A stretch of 64,000 nt of DNA from positions 65,019,555 to 65,083,554 of the forward strand of contig CM038232.1 of NCBI GenBank assembly GCA_021442155.1. The letters run 5' to 3'. Under the pieces are notes generated by a model, which saw only the letters and a list, made by a program, of their open reading frames with translations, was not told where the DNA came from and ran no database searches. The DNA comes from Cymbidium sinense. Taxonomy: Eukaryota > Streptophyta > Magnoliopsida > Asparagales > Orchidaceae. Shown here one piece after another: positions 13,141 through 25,179 of the stretch (positions are counted from its first letter, which is position 1; the number at the start of each line of letters is the position of its first letter). The position numbers and the translations under genes are program-made.

Positions 13141-13539
13141 CAAACAAAATCAATTAACTCGTTACTTTAACATACTCAAATTTATTACATGAAGGGTCCT
13201 CAAACACAAAAATTCAAATTCAAATGAATCCATGGAAGCATCAATTTCTTCAAAAATATTTTTGCCTATTTTCAACATACACAAATTTGTTAAAAATGGA
13301 TCTTAAATTCAAAAATCTCTCCTCCAATTCTAAACTCAAAATCTCTCTCCAAATTCAAAGAGCCCCACTTAACATATCCAAATTATTGAGTGTGGGTTCA
13401 AATTCTAAAAACAAATTAAAATAGAAATCTGATTCAAACTTGTTTTCAAAATTGCAGAAGTTCAACCCAGTTTCAGTCAGTTTCTCGAGTTAAGTTTAGT
13501 CTAGTTCTAAATGGCAGACCAAAAGTGTGTGTTTACTTT
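13141..13539 (+). other. End of leader of C, last stem-loops before the gag region
   Basis: Holds further diverged hairpins with the same loop type: ATTTTCAACA/TGTTAAAAAT (about 13269-13300) and CCCCACTT../..GAGTGTGGG (about 13363-13397). From about 13440 the hairpin pattern stops and the sequence becomes GC-richer, entering the region that precedes gag. No gene start is evident. Confidence 0.6.
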
Positions 13540-15380
13540 TTCTTTTGGGATGGATTTGGCCTTGGATTAGGCCAGCCTCCCACAGTTTGATTTTGCCCAC
13601 CTTATTCATTTTTTTATGGTTTTGAGGTGGCTAGGATCACTTGTGGGGACCATCCTCTCATCACAGGAGTATAATGACAGGCTATCATTCACATAGAAAT
13701 GTTGTCGACTCAGTTTCCCTCACGAAGAGGAAGGTTGTGGTTCAGCGGTAGTACATTCTGCCGGTGCATTCAATGGTTCCCCTTTCTTCCCCAATATGGG
13801 CTAGCACCCACTCATTAGCTCCTTTTAAGGGAAAGATTACCCTATCTTCAGGGATAGTCTCCCCACGAGGGTCTAGTTCTGTCTGCTCCTCCTAGGGACC
13901 TAATACCTCCATGTCAAGATCAAGATCATGACCGCAAGTAAGGAGCTAGAGGCAGTTTCTCAATCTATAGCAGAGAAGTTTCCCAGGATAGTCTCTCCTC
14001 TTATCATAGAGAACAAGTTTCACCCCCTTTGTGGATCTGATGAGAGGAAGATATTAGGAGGATCTCAATTTTGTATCCATCCTGTAGTTCACTTTGAGGC
14101 TCCTACTAGAGACAGGGGAAGGTCGTATGATGATCTTAGATCAGTTCTATGCTGAGTAGGCAGGTCTTACGGACAGTCGGAGACTGAGGCTCAGTTTGAT
14201 TTATGTTTTTTCATCCCTCATAGCGTGGGAGCACATCGAGAGAGGGCGGAGGCTGGGGTATATAGTTACTAGCCAAGAGTGGTATAGCGGTGTCAGTGCC
14301 GACCCTCGTGGAATTTCCCGATCGGCATGCTACCCACACCGGTCATACTGACAACATTATATTGATGGGTACTACCCACCATAGAAGTGGAGCTCCTGTA
14401 AAGAGAGAGTCAATGGTGACTCTGCCACATTGCTCTACTCCACGACCACCATCTATAGTGCAAGTTCCATCATCCACTGTTCTAGCAAAAGCCATGAAGG
14501 TAATATCCTGGGAAAAGAGAGCCCCACTTGTGATCCAGCTATAGATAAGAGATCCCATTCCATCACACTCGAGGCGGTGAGCTCTCCTGCTCAACCTCCT
14601 ACTCCAATTGCAGTAAAGAGGGAATGGCAACCATGTAGCATTGTAGTTGTACCATCACCCACACCACCATAGCAGAGCATGGAGTTAATAACAGTCGAGG
14701 GAGGAGTAGACAGTACCACTGTTCCCATGGCCATAGATACTCCTAGGAGTACTACTCCACCCGGATCTAGTCATACTTAGGAGCATCTATCTTCTAGTGA
14801 TCATAGCCCTCGTAGTGCTAGTTCTCCAGTAGTAGTATAGGTTAGATGTCTTTCTATTCATGATGATCACGTCATCATGATCATTGGTGCCAGCACAGTT
14901 GGACCGTTCCCCCGATGATATTGTAGCATAATATCTAGTGAAGAAGAAGGAGATCTTAGGATATGACTGGTCTGACTTAGAGGAGGAGAAGGTTAGTTTT
15001 GATCCTAATGAAGATGATCTATTAGAGGATTCAATAGGAGTACATATTATTGATACCAGGGGTTCTCTCCTTCATGATCAGTAGAATTTGGAAGGTGATG
15101 CGGCGGGATCTACTTGACCTATCACCTTCAACAACTTAAATAAAAGGATGAAAAATTGAGAGGATGGGGAAGAGGCTTGAAGATTTATTAGCAGTTTTGG
15201 CACTTCAGGACTAAGCCTCGTAGTGCATCCTACTAAATCGTCACTGAGTTGTTGTATGTTTTGGATCAAGCCAAGACATCACCTCCAGTAGAGCAGGGAA
15301 GCACCAGCTTGTATAAGAAGGTAGGAGATAGTACCTCCGTATAAGAAAAGGGCATTAAACTCATGATTGAAGTAAGTAGA
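13540..15380 (+). pseudogene. Pre-gag / gag N-terminal coding remnant of C
   Basis: This GC-richer stretch has a clear counterpart in element B (45260-47290), and its right half matches A (37685-36743 on the minus strand). It was probably coding: it has acidic segments such as EEEKVSFDPNEDDLLEDS near 14980-15030 and a Pro/Ser/Thr-rich part near 14400-14830. Frames are interrupted many times, so no start codon can be chosen. I do not recognise a domain. Ogre elements are known to carry an additional reading frame of unknown function before gag, and this may be its remnant or simply the gag N terminus. Confidence 0.55.
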
Positions 15381-17008
15381 GAAGCAGTAAGTGAGGAGGA
15401 TCATCGGTTCTAAAGGGTAGACCTTACCTAGAGGAATTCGATGCCATCCAATATCCTAAAGGTTTTGTGTCACCTTCTTTCAAGAGCTTTGATGGTAGTG
15501 GAAACTCACAGCAGTACATAGCACACTTCAAGGCCAGCTATTGCAATGCTGGTGCTAGCGATGCATTACTATTCCATCTTTTCTCGTGACTTAGCAAGCA
15601 TAGCCTTTGGTATGTTGAACTCCCCAATAGTTCGAAGAATTTTGTTGAGTTAGGTAACTCTTCATTAAGAGGTTTGGAGCTTAGGGTGACGATCTCGTTG
15701 TGGCTCAACAACACCCTGGTGAGTCCCTCATTGATTATATTCTCAGATGGCATAATTTGAGTATGAAATGTGAACCACAGCTGTCTAAATAGCATGCCAT
15801 TGAAATTCTACTAAAGATTATTCATGGCCTGGTTGCCTTCATGCTCAAAGGTTTTACCATCAAGATATTTGAGAAGTTAATCAATAAGGTGGCTAGCTTA
15901 TAAGGAGAAGCCAAACAGTTATCTTTTCTGGATCAATCAACAAAGATAATGTCGTAAAAAGCTTATGAGAAGAAGCTAGGGGTAGTAACAGCAGTGGACA
16001 AGGGGAAGCAACTGGCAAGAGAGCAGTATGAGAGACCTCAAGCTCCACAACCGTCACTTCCACCTCCTCTACCTAGGCCATCCACTGCCACATCCATGGC
16101 CTTCACGCCTCCTCCTCCCACATTCATAGTTGTACATACACCGTGTAGCTACCATCCACCTACTCTTTTGGATAAACTAAACAAACCTTATTATTTTAAG
16201 AGGTAGTTAGAAAAATCTTTAAGAATCTCTTAAAACGACTTTCAACTAGCCTAGAAACGGAGGAAGTGGGCAGGAGCAATGATCCTAACTTTTTCCCCTA
16301 CACTGCATGCTAGGCCATGTTTTGGAGGATTGCTTTGCATTCAAGGATTGGCTTGAGCATAGCTACAAGATAGGTGCCATAGTTATCCTAAAGGAATACC
16401 TTGTAGAACAACCATCCAGTTCCATTAGGGTAATCCTTGGGGATACATGTGATCCTCTCAAAACCAAAGAAGGTTGGGATATCTCCTTAGCCCGAACCTC
16501 TAAAAAGATTGTTTCAAAAATCAAGAAATTTACCTTGCAGGTGCTTGAGGCAGCTCAAACCTCCAACATCAAGGAAGGTTTCAAGTTGCCAAAGACAACT
16601 TGGGGAAATGAGGAGCTCGGCTATATGCCGGACGGGATAGCCAAGTAGCAACCATCGATCGAGCCCACCTCCGCATTGGCTACTACTTTATAGCTCTTCA
16701 TCTAGTAAACATCTTGTATCGGTGAATGAGGGCATCAAATCACTCACCCCACTTACTTTACTAGATTTCTACTATGTACCTCCTTCAAAATCCAAGAAAT
16801 TGAGGAATAAAGCTAGTTTGAATTACATCTGTGTCCCTTCTGATGGGTTGTCTAACTCTACTCTTTTAGAAAATTCTCCAAGTCTAAATAATAATTATAA
16901 CAACTTCGATCTTCCTCTTTCTGATTTAGAGTTGGACTTTCCTTCTCTGAATAATATGGGTTCACTTCTTGAGATAGACTTGGAATCATCTTATTCTGAG
17001 GGTTCACT
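15381..17008 (+). pseudogene. gag: gag remnant of element C
   Basis: Retrotransposon Gag, the RNA-packaging structural polyprotein. In order it shows: the capsid-like retrotrans_gag region (about 15410-15800) with RPYLEEFDAIQYPKGFVSPS, FKSFDGSGN, and downstream GESLIDYILRWHNLSMKCE; a Lys/Pro-rich stretch (15994-16206) with DKGKQLAREQYERPQ; a zinc-binding-like segment CMLGHVLEDCFAFKDWLEHS (about 16304-16360); and an acidic C-terminal linker (16722-17000) with SDLELDFPSLNNMGSLLEID. Several stops and frameshifts separate these parts. Similarity to B breaks near 17008, after which a new T-rich sequence begins, so the link to protease is lost. Confidence 0.82.
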
Positions 17009-18027
17009 TAAATTTTTTTTTCTCTCTAACATTTTCTATGATGAGCAAAACTCTTTTAAGTCACATGCAGATAAATTTTTCTACCAACATCTAGATTGCA
17101 CTAAGCAGTGATAATATGGTTATAATTTTATAATTCTATGAGTAACTGTAAAATAGAACATTAAAACTGATCATTACTCTACAGTGATTTAAAAATAATT
17201 AAATCGCTATTAAAGATTAGAATCTCAATTATGCAAACTTTGGTTGTTCTATAAATCATTGTAAATTCTACAAATTTGAAGGAGCTTTATTTGTTGTGAT
17301 TGAAATCATTGTGATGATATCAATTGATTTATTTATAGTGATCTTACAATAATTAAAAGAACTTGTTGCGCCTTTCAATGCTACTAAATTTTCTGAATTG
17401 ATCATATAATGTCATTAGTTTAGTAATTAATAATGGTTAAAATTAATGTTAATTATTCAACTTTGTATTAATTAAAACCTCTAAAATTAAAATTCACATT
17501 GGTTCCTAAACCCTTACAACAATCCTTCAAATTGGAAAGTTATTGTATTGATTTTTTTAATCATTTCAAATAAAGTTTATAATGATTTTCATCATTGCAA
17601 ACTTGTTATAGAACTCCCATAAAAAATAAAGTCTTAATAATACCTCTTCAATAAATATAAATTTCTTAGAGGCCCTTAAATGTCAAGGCATTTATAGGAC
17701 AAACAACTTCTTAATTAAGTGCATTAAATCCATTTTATTCAATAATTAATCTCTTTATAAATAAATAAAATTAAGTTTCAATTTATTTTTAAGGAACTCT
17801 TCTCTATTGTTTACTCTGTAAAATGGTATGACATAAATTTTATAGTTGCTTAGGGTATAATTAAACTATCTAAATCAATTTAATCTCTTTGGTATTAGCA
17901 GACCTAACTAAACATGCACTCTAATCCTATCATTATATGATTTGCTCTAAATGGGGTACCTATTAATACACATGATTACAGAACCATCCAACTACACTAA
18001 AAGCTTAAGATGGAATATAGGAAAATC
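17009..18027. other. Unassigned AT-rich stretch between element C and the MITE
   Basis: About 1 kb with no counterpart elsewhere in the window. It is AT-rich and holds no open frame of note beyond the tail of a short frame from gag. A small inverted repeat AGTGATTTA/TAAATCGCT lies at about 17186-17211. It may be old target DNA that lay next to the LTR of element A, or another decayed transposon. Confidence 0.5.
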
Positions 18028-18626
18028 TAAGAGCGTTTGGTTGTCTTCAAAAAAAAGTCAGATATAAAAATATATATAATATAAAGTGAATATAATATAT
18101 TTGAATTATTTTAAATTATTTGGTTGGAATCTCTACAAATACATGGGTTTATTTTTTCTTGTTTGGTAGTATGAAAGTGATGTAAATAAATTTTTAGAAT
18201 TAAAGGTGATGATTATGAACAAACCAAATGATGTGGTATGCTTGAGTAGCAAAGTGATGGAGGCGATGGAGGGGATGATTAGCACATCGGTGATAGCCTA
18301 AGGTGGTGGTAGTGGCGACAATGGAAACTGGCGGTGGTGGCTCAAAGATGTGGTGATAGTGGCAGCAGGTATAGGAGGTGCGGTGGTGATGATGGGCAAC
18401 CAGCAATAGCAGGGTGGCCGTTCTACTTTACACTAAGTGGTGTATTTAGAATTTGCTCAATTTGGATGAATTTCAAATGTACCATAAATCATATTTTTAA
18501 TGCTTTTCAAATACACTAGAAATACTTTAAAATTTTACTTTGTACCATACCGAACACTCAAAAAGTTAAAATCCCTACATTTAATTTATTTGACACTTTA
18601 AATGCTTCAAACCAAATAACCCCTAA
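18028..18626. mobile_element. Tourist/Harbinger-like MITE with TAA target duplication
   Basis: A 593-bp insert (18031-18623) flanked by TAA at 18028-18030 and 18624-18626. The left end GAGCGTTTGGTTG and the inverted right end GGGGTTATTTGGTTT share a TTTGGTT core, giving imperfect terminal inverted repeats. A TAA/TTA target duplication is typical of PIF/Harbinger (Tourist) MITEs. The centre (about 18200-18420) is rich in GGTGG and GATGG, and the rest is AT-rich. It has no transposase, so it would depend on an autonomous relative. A copy lacking the left third is at 57828-58228. The superfamily call is tentative because the ends are diverged; a hAT-like origin is the main alternative. Confidence 0.6.
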
Positions 18627-18839
18627 CTAGTCATTTGTTGATCTCATAATATGATCGGGGCTTGTAAATTCCTTCAATAAAACTATTCACGAGTAAATAT
18701 GACACTAATTGGATTTGGATTATGGAAGAATTATGGATGCTAGATTTATAGTTGAATCTATCATCACATTTCTTTCACAAAGTATGAAATCATTGCAAAG
18801 GTCTTAGAGTTCAAGTATCAGTTTTGGATTCACGAGATC
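18627..18839. other. Short flank between MITE and LTR, shared with 58232-58468
   Basis: About 213 bases that are neither MITE nor recognisable LTR. The same sequence lies between the second MITE copy and the right-hand LTR. It ends TTTTGGATTCACGAGATC. It is probably target DNA next to the outer end of the LTR; weak resemblance to a reversed primer-site region is not convincing. No gene. Confidence 0.6.
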
Positions 18840-21639
18840 TATGGTATTTATTTTTGGTTTTATGTGTTTATGTTTGAGGGGACACCATGCAGATTTGAAG
18901 ATGTACTTATTAAGGTGATCAGGTACTACATTAAGGAATAGTATACTATCTCAAGAGATATAAGTCACTACCCTATAATAGACCTAATCACCCAATAAGG
19001 ATCCCTAAGGCATGATGGGTCTTCAAATATACCAGAGATTTTTTTCCTAGTTTACATGGAAAAGTAAAGTAGGGTTTATTTAAATAGGGTTCATTAAGTT
19101 TTCTATGGAGGAAAGCCTCCATAGTTAATTACATCTTAAGGGAAGTGAATCCCTAAAGAATACTCTTGATTAAAGTAGGCAATTGTTGTCTCCAAAGAAT
19201 TCAAAGATAGGACTATCAAAAGATTGGTTTTTTTTAAAATCAAGTGGGAGAGATCAAAAGGGGAGTGTTATTATGGAAACCAAAGGAGATGAGTAGAGAA
19301 TGCTCATGATACTAGGAAACCTAGTGAGCACTCCAATCTATCCTATGGTTGGGCTTTATGTATTTGAAATTGAGGAGATTTATTTGTTTGAGTTGAATTT
19401 TTATTAGAAATCTATGACTTATAATTCCATATACAAGATTGTGAAAATGATTAATAAGTGAGGATTTATTCTTGTAGCCCGCAAAGGGAAACAACAACCT
19501 CAGATCCTAAATTTAGGGAGCTTTGGCGAGGGCCAAAGCACAACCTAAATCTAAGGTGAAAGTGGGTATATGATTTACCTCCATAAGAGAGAGTAAACCA
19601 CCCGACTGCTAGACTTATTATTATCTGGAGTGGCAGGCAGCTAACTCCTCATATGCTTTAAATGCATGTAGGCAAGTCATATGCTTTGTAAGATGGTTAG
19701 GCTATTATTTATTTAGAAGAGAAACTAAGTCCTAAAACCCACTCCCTAAGAGACTAGATCATGAAGGGCATGAATAATGACTTAAATCTAATGCAAATTT
19801 TGTCAAGTTTTATTTGATTTTGGACTTTCTATTTTGACATAGGCTATAGGATTTTGTATGTCTAAATACATGAGAAATTAATTATGGGCCAAATCAAAAG
19901 AGAAAGAGGTGTCTTTCCATCAAAGGCTCTTATAGGTTAAGCCTTTATTCTTTGGCACAGATGGAAGCCCTCTCTTAGCAAGAGTGAAAGAATATGACAT
20001 GCATGATGTTATACATGCAATCATCCAGCTAAGGTGTTGCTAAATATTTTTATTATCTTGATTTAATTCCTACGCTTTTATGTGAGGTTTTCAATTATTT
20101 TAAAATTTTTGTTATGAGTTGTAGTGGAATATATTTTTCATCATCCAAGAGCCTAATCGAATCCAAAATCAAATCATAAAGAAAATTTATTTTCATAGAT
20201 AGACATGTATTTCAATGCATGAGCTAAACAAAATATCAAACAATTTTATAAAGCTATCATAAAAGAATAAGAGGCCAATGTGTCAGGTACCGTCATGCAA
20301 CTCGAAAAGAAATGTGGGTAGCTGAGCTCTACCCTCATACATCCCAGTGTAATGAAAATATAATTACAATTACAAAATGATAAGTGTTATGGGAGGTCTT
20401 CATTCTTCATCCTCCATTCTTCACTCTTCATTTTTCATTCCTTCATTTTTGATTTATTCCATTTCCTTCTTTCTTTTGGCTTGATTGGGATGTTGTTTGC
20501 TCTAGAGGCATCACATGGTGTAAGACTTGATCTTATAACCAATGTTCACCCTAATCCCCCATAACATTTATCCTAATCCTAATGCAAAAATTACATTAAT
20601 AGAGAAGGATAGTAAATCTAGCTACACCTGCAAAATAAGTGTGAGCTAAACACACCATGCAACCCAAGCAGTTATATGAATAATTTGGACTTAGCACCCC
20701 ACACATGTAACCAAGTCCACATGTCCTAACTTGGGCTATGCTTAGGGGCTAAGCAACCTGCATAATAAAAAGCATTTATATTTTTATTACAACAGCCCCT
20801 TAAACACGACCCTACATAAAACATGATTAGGCTAATGTTGGACTAACAAAAGCATTTACATTTTTATTACAGCAGCCCCTTAAACACAACCCTCTACATA
20901 AAACATGATTAGGCTAATGTCAGACTAACATTCAGACTATGCACATACACCCTAACATACAGTCTAAAATAATACATCACTAAACTAAACATTCATCAAA
21001 CCATGCATCTCCTAACATAAAGCTAGAAATTATGACTTAGCCTAATGTCCATGTATTAAAACTTGTGTGGCATGTCCTAACTAGGCTTTAGAGTTATGAT
21101 TTGCTAAATGTGATGGATTTTATTTATAAAGGGTTGATTTCTCTTTAAGTGGTTTCGTTGATTTGAGGATTTTACTTAGTGCTTTCTTTTGATTCATATA
21201 GCCTACACTTAGCAACTAAGTGTTATAAAGAGAAGAAAGAGAGAGAATCTCTCTTTTATCCCTACCTTAAGTCAATTCTAAGATAAGTTAATTACTAAAT
21301 TCCTTTTAGTGAATGGTTTATTATGTGTTTTAATTAACCCTAAGTTTAGGTTCATTCTAAATAACCCTATTCAATAAGAAAGACATCTAAGGATTAATTA
21401 CGATAGATTACTATCACAAAACACACATTCATTTATTTCTTTCTATCATGTATATCATGCATATGAATAATCTTATGCAAACCTATACATGCATTGTAAA
21501 TCTTAGTATATTTTGATGATGAATGCAAAGAAGTGTATTTGAAAATTTAAATATTTCATTTGTTGATTGAATTATGAATGCATGTCTTTACTATGTAGAA
21601 AAGAGGGATTTTTCATCCATTAGCTAAATACACATTCAC

Positions 21640-22260
21640 ATGTATAAAAGTTTTAAGTAAGTATGACACCATTATTTTCTACGTCAGGGGCATAAAGTAC
21701 AAGAACTACTTAGGCTACCTAAAGCCTCGCAGCCCCGGTATGTGCAGACTAATATACCACTTTTTTAAGATACATGTAAATGTATGAAAAACTATAAGGA
21801 TAGGAAAATCCATGCAAAAGGTTATACTTGACTTATTTGATTTATGATTCTTATTTATTGGTGACATCATATATGCATATGTATAAGAGTTTTAAGTAAG
21901 TACGACACCATTATTTTCTACACCAGGGGCGTAAGGTACAAGGCCTACTTAAAGCTACATAAAGCCTCGCAACCTTGGGATGTCCAAACTAATATACCAC
22001 TTTTCTCAGATACATGTAAATGTATGAATAACTATAAGGATAAGAAAATCCATGCAAAAGGTTATACTTAATTTATTTGATTTATGATTCTTGTTATTGG
22101 TCATCATACATGCATATGTATAAGAGTTTTAAGTGTACACTTATTTTCTACACGTATAAGGTACAAGACCTAGTTAGACTAAACCTTGGATATCCACAAA
22201 TATATCACTTTTTTTCAAATACATATGAATGTATGAAAAGAATCAAATGAATAAGGAATC
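21640..22260 (-). repeat. 240-bp LTR subrepeat, three copies in A
   Basis: Three consecutive copies start near 21666, 21905 and 22133 (plus-strand CACCATTATTTTCTAC...). Each runs through GTAAGGTACAAG, AAAGCCTCGCA, TATACCACTTTT and ACATGTAAATGTATG. The third copy is shortened and degraded. The same unit occurs two to three times in the other LTRs and about once in C. Confidence 0.85.
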
Positions 22261-23889
22261 ATGCACAAAATTATGTTTGATTTGGTTGTGTAACTTACAT
22301 GTGTGATAGGAATAGATTTAGGCAAGTGTTGTGTTCTTTTCAAATGAATTATACACTTGCAAATCCAATGTGAATCCATATTAAGAGAGGGAAAGAGAAC
22401 CTCATATTACACATCTTATACTATCATCACATACAAGCTTATAAGTATTTATAATTAATATTACTTCATTTATAATTATTGATTTATTGGTTTTGAAAAT
22501 AGTTTTTGGTTTAATAGTGATAATAGCCACTCATATTTTTAATTTAAGTCAACACATGCAATTTGACATAAAAGAAAATATTTTATTTAATTAATTTTCA
22601 AAAGAAATAAATGCAAGATTTCATAGGATAAGCAATATTTAGCATGATTGGAAAGAAGCAAAAGAATGTAAGCACATGATTTCATTCACCCCAATTAATT
22701 TTTAAGGACAAACATATTAAATAAGGCTTATTTAAAATAAACCAAAATTCTTTAAATACACTTTTAACTTTGAGTTTGATTTGATTTAGAAAATATGAGA
22801 GGGGTTTGCTAATCCTAACCCATTTCTCCATGTGTGAATTAAATTGGTTTAATGAAGAATATTTAAATTGATTTTATGTTTTAATTAGGTTAAGGTATGT
22901 GTTCAATGAATTAATTAACCCTTACCTATATCACCTTAAATTAATTAACTAATTAATAATAAGCCAATATGATATGCAACCCCATGAAAAGTAAATTTGC
23001 AATGCTCCTAAGAAATGAAATGGGCCTAATACAATTGGCTTAAGATTAATAGTTAATTAAGGGATCTCATAATTACTTTTATGATTTTCTCACACATGTG
23101 AGCCAACCATAATTTCATTATCTCTCACCTTGGGTTATTGAACACCCAAAGAGCTACCCAAGATCAATTAAAGGTTGCTTAGGTGTGGATGATTTGATTC
23201 TTAATTTTAAATTCATTAGGCCCCTAATTAATTGATTAAACATTTCTCTCATGTTTTAATTTGAATGATGAAATTATCTTAAGGAAAAGGATCAAGGGCA
23301 AGGCCCCAATCCTAATCCCTAAATCATTTAAACATCCAATTAGATTTTTATTTCCTTATTTTGAAGATTTATCATTCCATCAACCATTCATTATTTTGAT
23401 TTTCAAATATAAAGAAGACTTAGGAAATGAATTAGGAAAAGTATCCCCAATAACATTCCCTTAGTTATCTTACTATTCAAGAGAGGTGATTATATTTAAA
23501 TGATTAATCAAGTTATTGTTCATTCATTAATTATGATTAATTGGATTAAAAGAGTGATTAGGGCTTAATCAAGTGATTTCCCTAATTAAGCAATCAATAA
23601 AAACTTAAATAAATATGGGAGGTAGAGGTCATCCCCCTAAACATCCACAAAAAATTTAAGATTATTTGAGTGCTTAATTAAGGTGTAATTAAGCTAATTA
23701 GATTTTTGGTAAAACCCTAATTAAGCCAAAATCACTATTCAAAATCAATCAATTATAATTTTTCTAGATTCTACTCTAAAATAGCTTCAAAATGAGCCTA
23801 AGTTTGTATTTTTTGTATTTTTCTATAATTAGTTATGATTTTAGAAAGTTTCAAGATTAAAAACTAATTAATTAGCCCTAATTAAAGCC

Positions 23890-24060
23890 TTAATCCCATG
23901 GCCATTGCGGTACGGCAGCGGCGCTTTTCATAATGTACGATGGTTATTTAAATAGTCACATCCGTGTGATGACTCAGTCGGCGGCGGACGCAGTTTCTCT
24001 ATGGACTATCCGATCTAAGATCAGATAGCCACGATTTGATCTACGGTTTAAGAAAGGAAT
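23890..24060 (-). promoter_or_regulatory. Putative LTR core promoter (TGAGTCA box and TATA-like box)
   Basis: On the minus strand TGAGTCA (23976-23970) lies about 16 bases before TATTTAAATA (23954-23945), in a GC-rich island within an otherwise AT-rich LTR. TGACTCA/TGAGTCA is the core recognised by GCN4-type bZIP factors. TGACTCA recurs at the matching place at 39900-39906 and 63443-63449. The neighbouring palindrome ATCTGATCTTAGATCGGAT (reverse strand, about 24027-24009) is a further candidate site. If this is the promoter, U3 is about 3.4 kb and the transcribed LTR part about 5.1 kb. The start site was not determined; function is inferred from motif position. Confidence 0.4.
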
Positions 24061-25179
24061 CGAGGACTCTACCATGGGATTCGATCAGAGCCATTCATCC
24101 CAATCACGTGGGATGGACAGCTCATGATCTATCCTATTTAAACGATGAGAGATGGATGTCATCCATCTTCCCTCATTCGATCCGAGCTCACCCAAGCTTG
24201 GATTGTCTCCAAATTCTTCCCACACTTCGGGGAGGGGAGACGCACACATCCAACGATCAATTTTCCATGAAATTTGAATTTTTGTCATAAAGGACCAACC
24301 CACTTTTCCATATGAGGCTCAGTTTAAGAAATTACCTCACTGGAGCTAATGTTTGGCAGTGCAACGTCGGAGGTAGCTTCGCCTAGTTGAGGCGAGGCCC
24401 TATTGAAGAGCTTTGAGATTGATTTGGTGTGGGAGGCTCGGTTGACCAATCCATGCATGTAAAGGCTACGACTCTGATCAAACTCGCTGCAATCGGACTC
24501 ACTCCTCTCGTAGCTTGGAAGTTTTGGAATTGGTTTGGTTGGCTTTGATAGGGTATGGTGATGGTGTGGCTATGAGTAATTGAAATTTTATTTTGAAATG
24601 AGGGACTATTGCTTGGGATTGGGATACCCTGCTTTAGCATTGCTCAAGAATAGGCAATGCCGAATGGAGAGAGCTTGGGGATCCTTGGAAACACTCTAAG
24701 GAGCTTCATAATTCACTTAGGAGAGCTCACAATGCAAGTGTGTATGAAATTATGTTCGAATTGAGGGGGTATACCCCTCAATTTCCCATCATGGATGGAC
24801 GTAACATGCGCACATTTTGCACTAGCTCCCTACCGTCAGGACTTGCCTCCATCAAGTTATGGAGGCACACCAGTGATGAGAGGAATGATGGGAGGCTTCC
24901 ATGGATCTAATGTGCAAGGATGCAAAGGACTTAATCCGATGGGTGCTCGGTTTGGGTTGGAGGTGAGTCAACTCACCTCCCAAATGTCCTTGGCGACCTA
25001 GGGTGAGTTAGGTTAGCTAGGTGGGTTAGGAGAAGGTTCCATGGAGTGCTAATGAGCTGCTATGGTGATGGGGTAGTTGACTTTGTCTTGAATCCAATGG
25101 TTTTAAGGTTTAAATCCTATGGTGTAATGGATAATTCCCTTCGTGGAGCCTATTGGCTTTTGGGCTAATTTGAAAATAA

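Larger units (their letters stand above)
1..17008 (+). mobile_element. Element C: 3'-truncated Tat/Ogre-like LTR retrotransposon
   Basis: This is a plus-strand Ty3/gypsy element of which only the 5' LTR, leader and gag part remain. The LTR is entered before the window starts and ends near 10982. It is followed by a decayed primer-binding site, a hairpin-rich leader (11002-13420), an uncharacterised pre-gag region and gag. Similarity to the gag of element B stops near 17008, so protease, reverse transcriptase, RNase H, integrase and 3' LTR are missing. The LTR is interrupted by an antisense solo LTR (1609-7716). The family assignment comes from the better preserved pol of elements A and B, which share the LTR, leader and gag. 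The element is a relic with no coding capacity. Confidence 0.8.

Noticed and set aside
18780..18839. Flank of the A LTR as a reversed primer-site and leader start
   Set aside because: Only weak similarity (TTTTGGATTCACGAGATC against the reversed primer site); the rest does not follow the leader of B or C.
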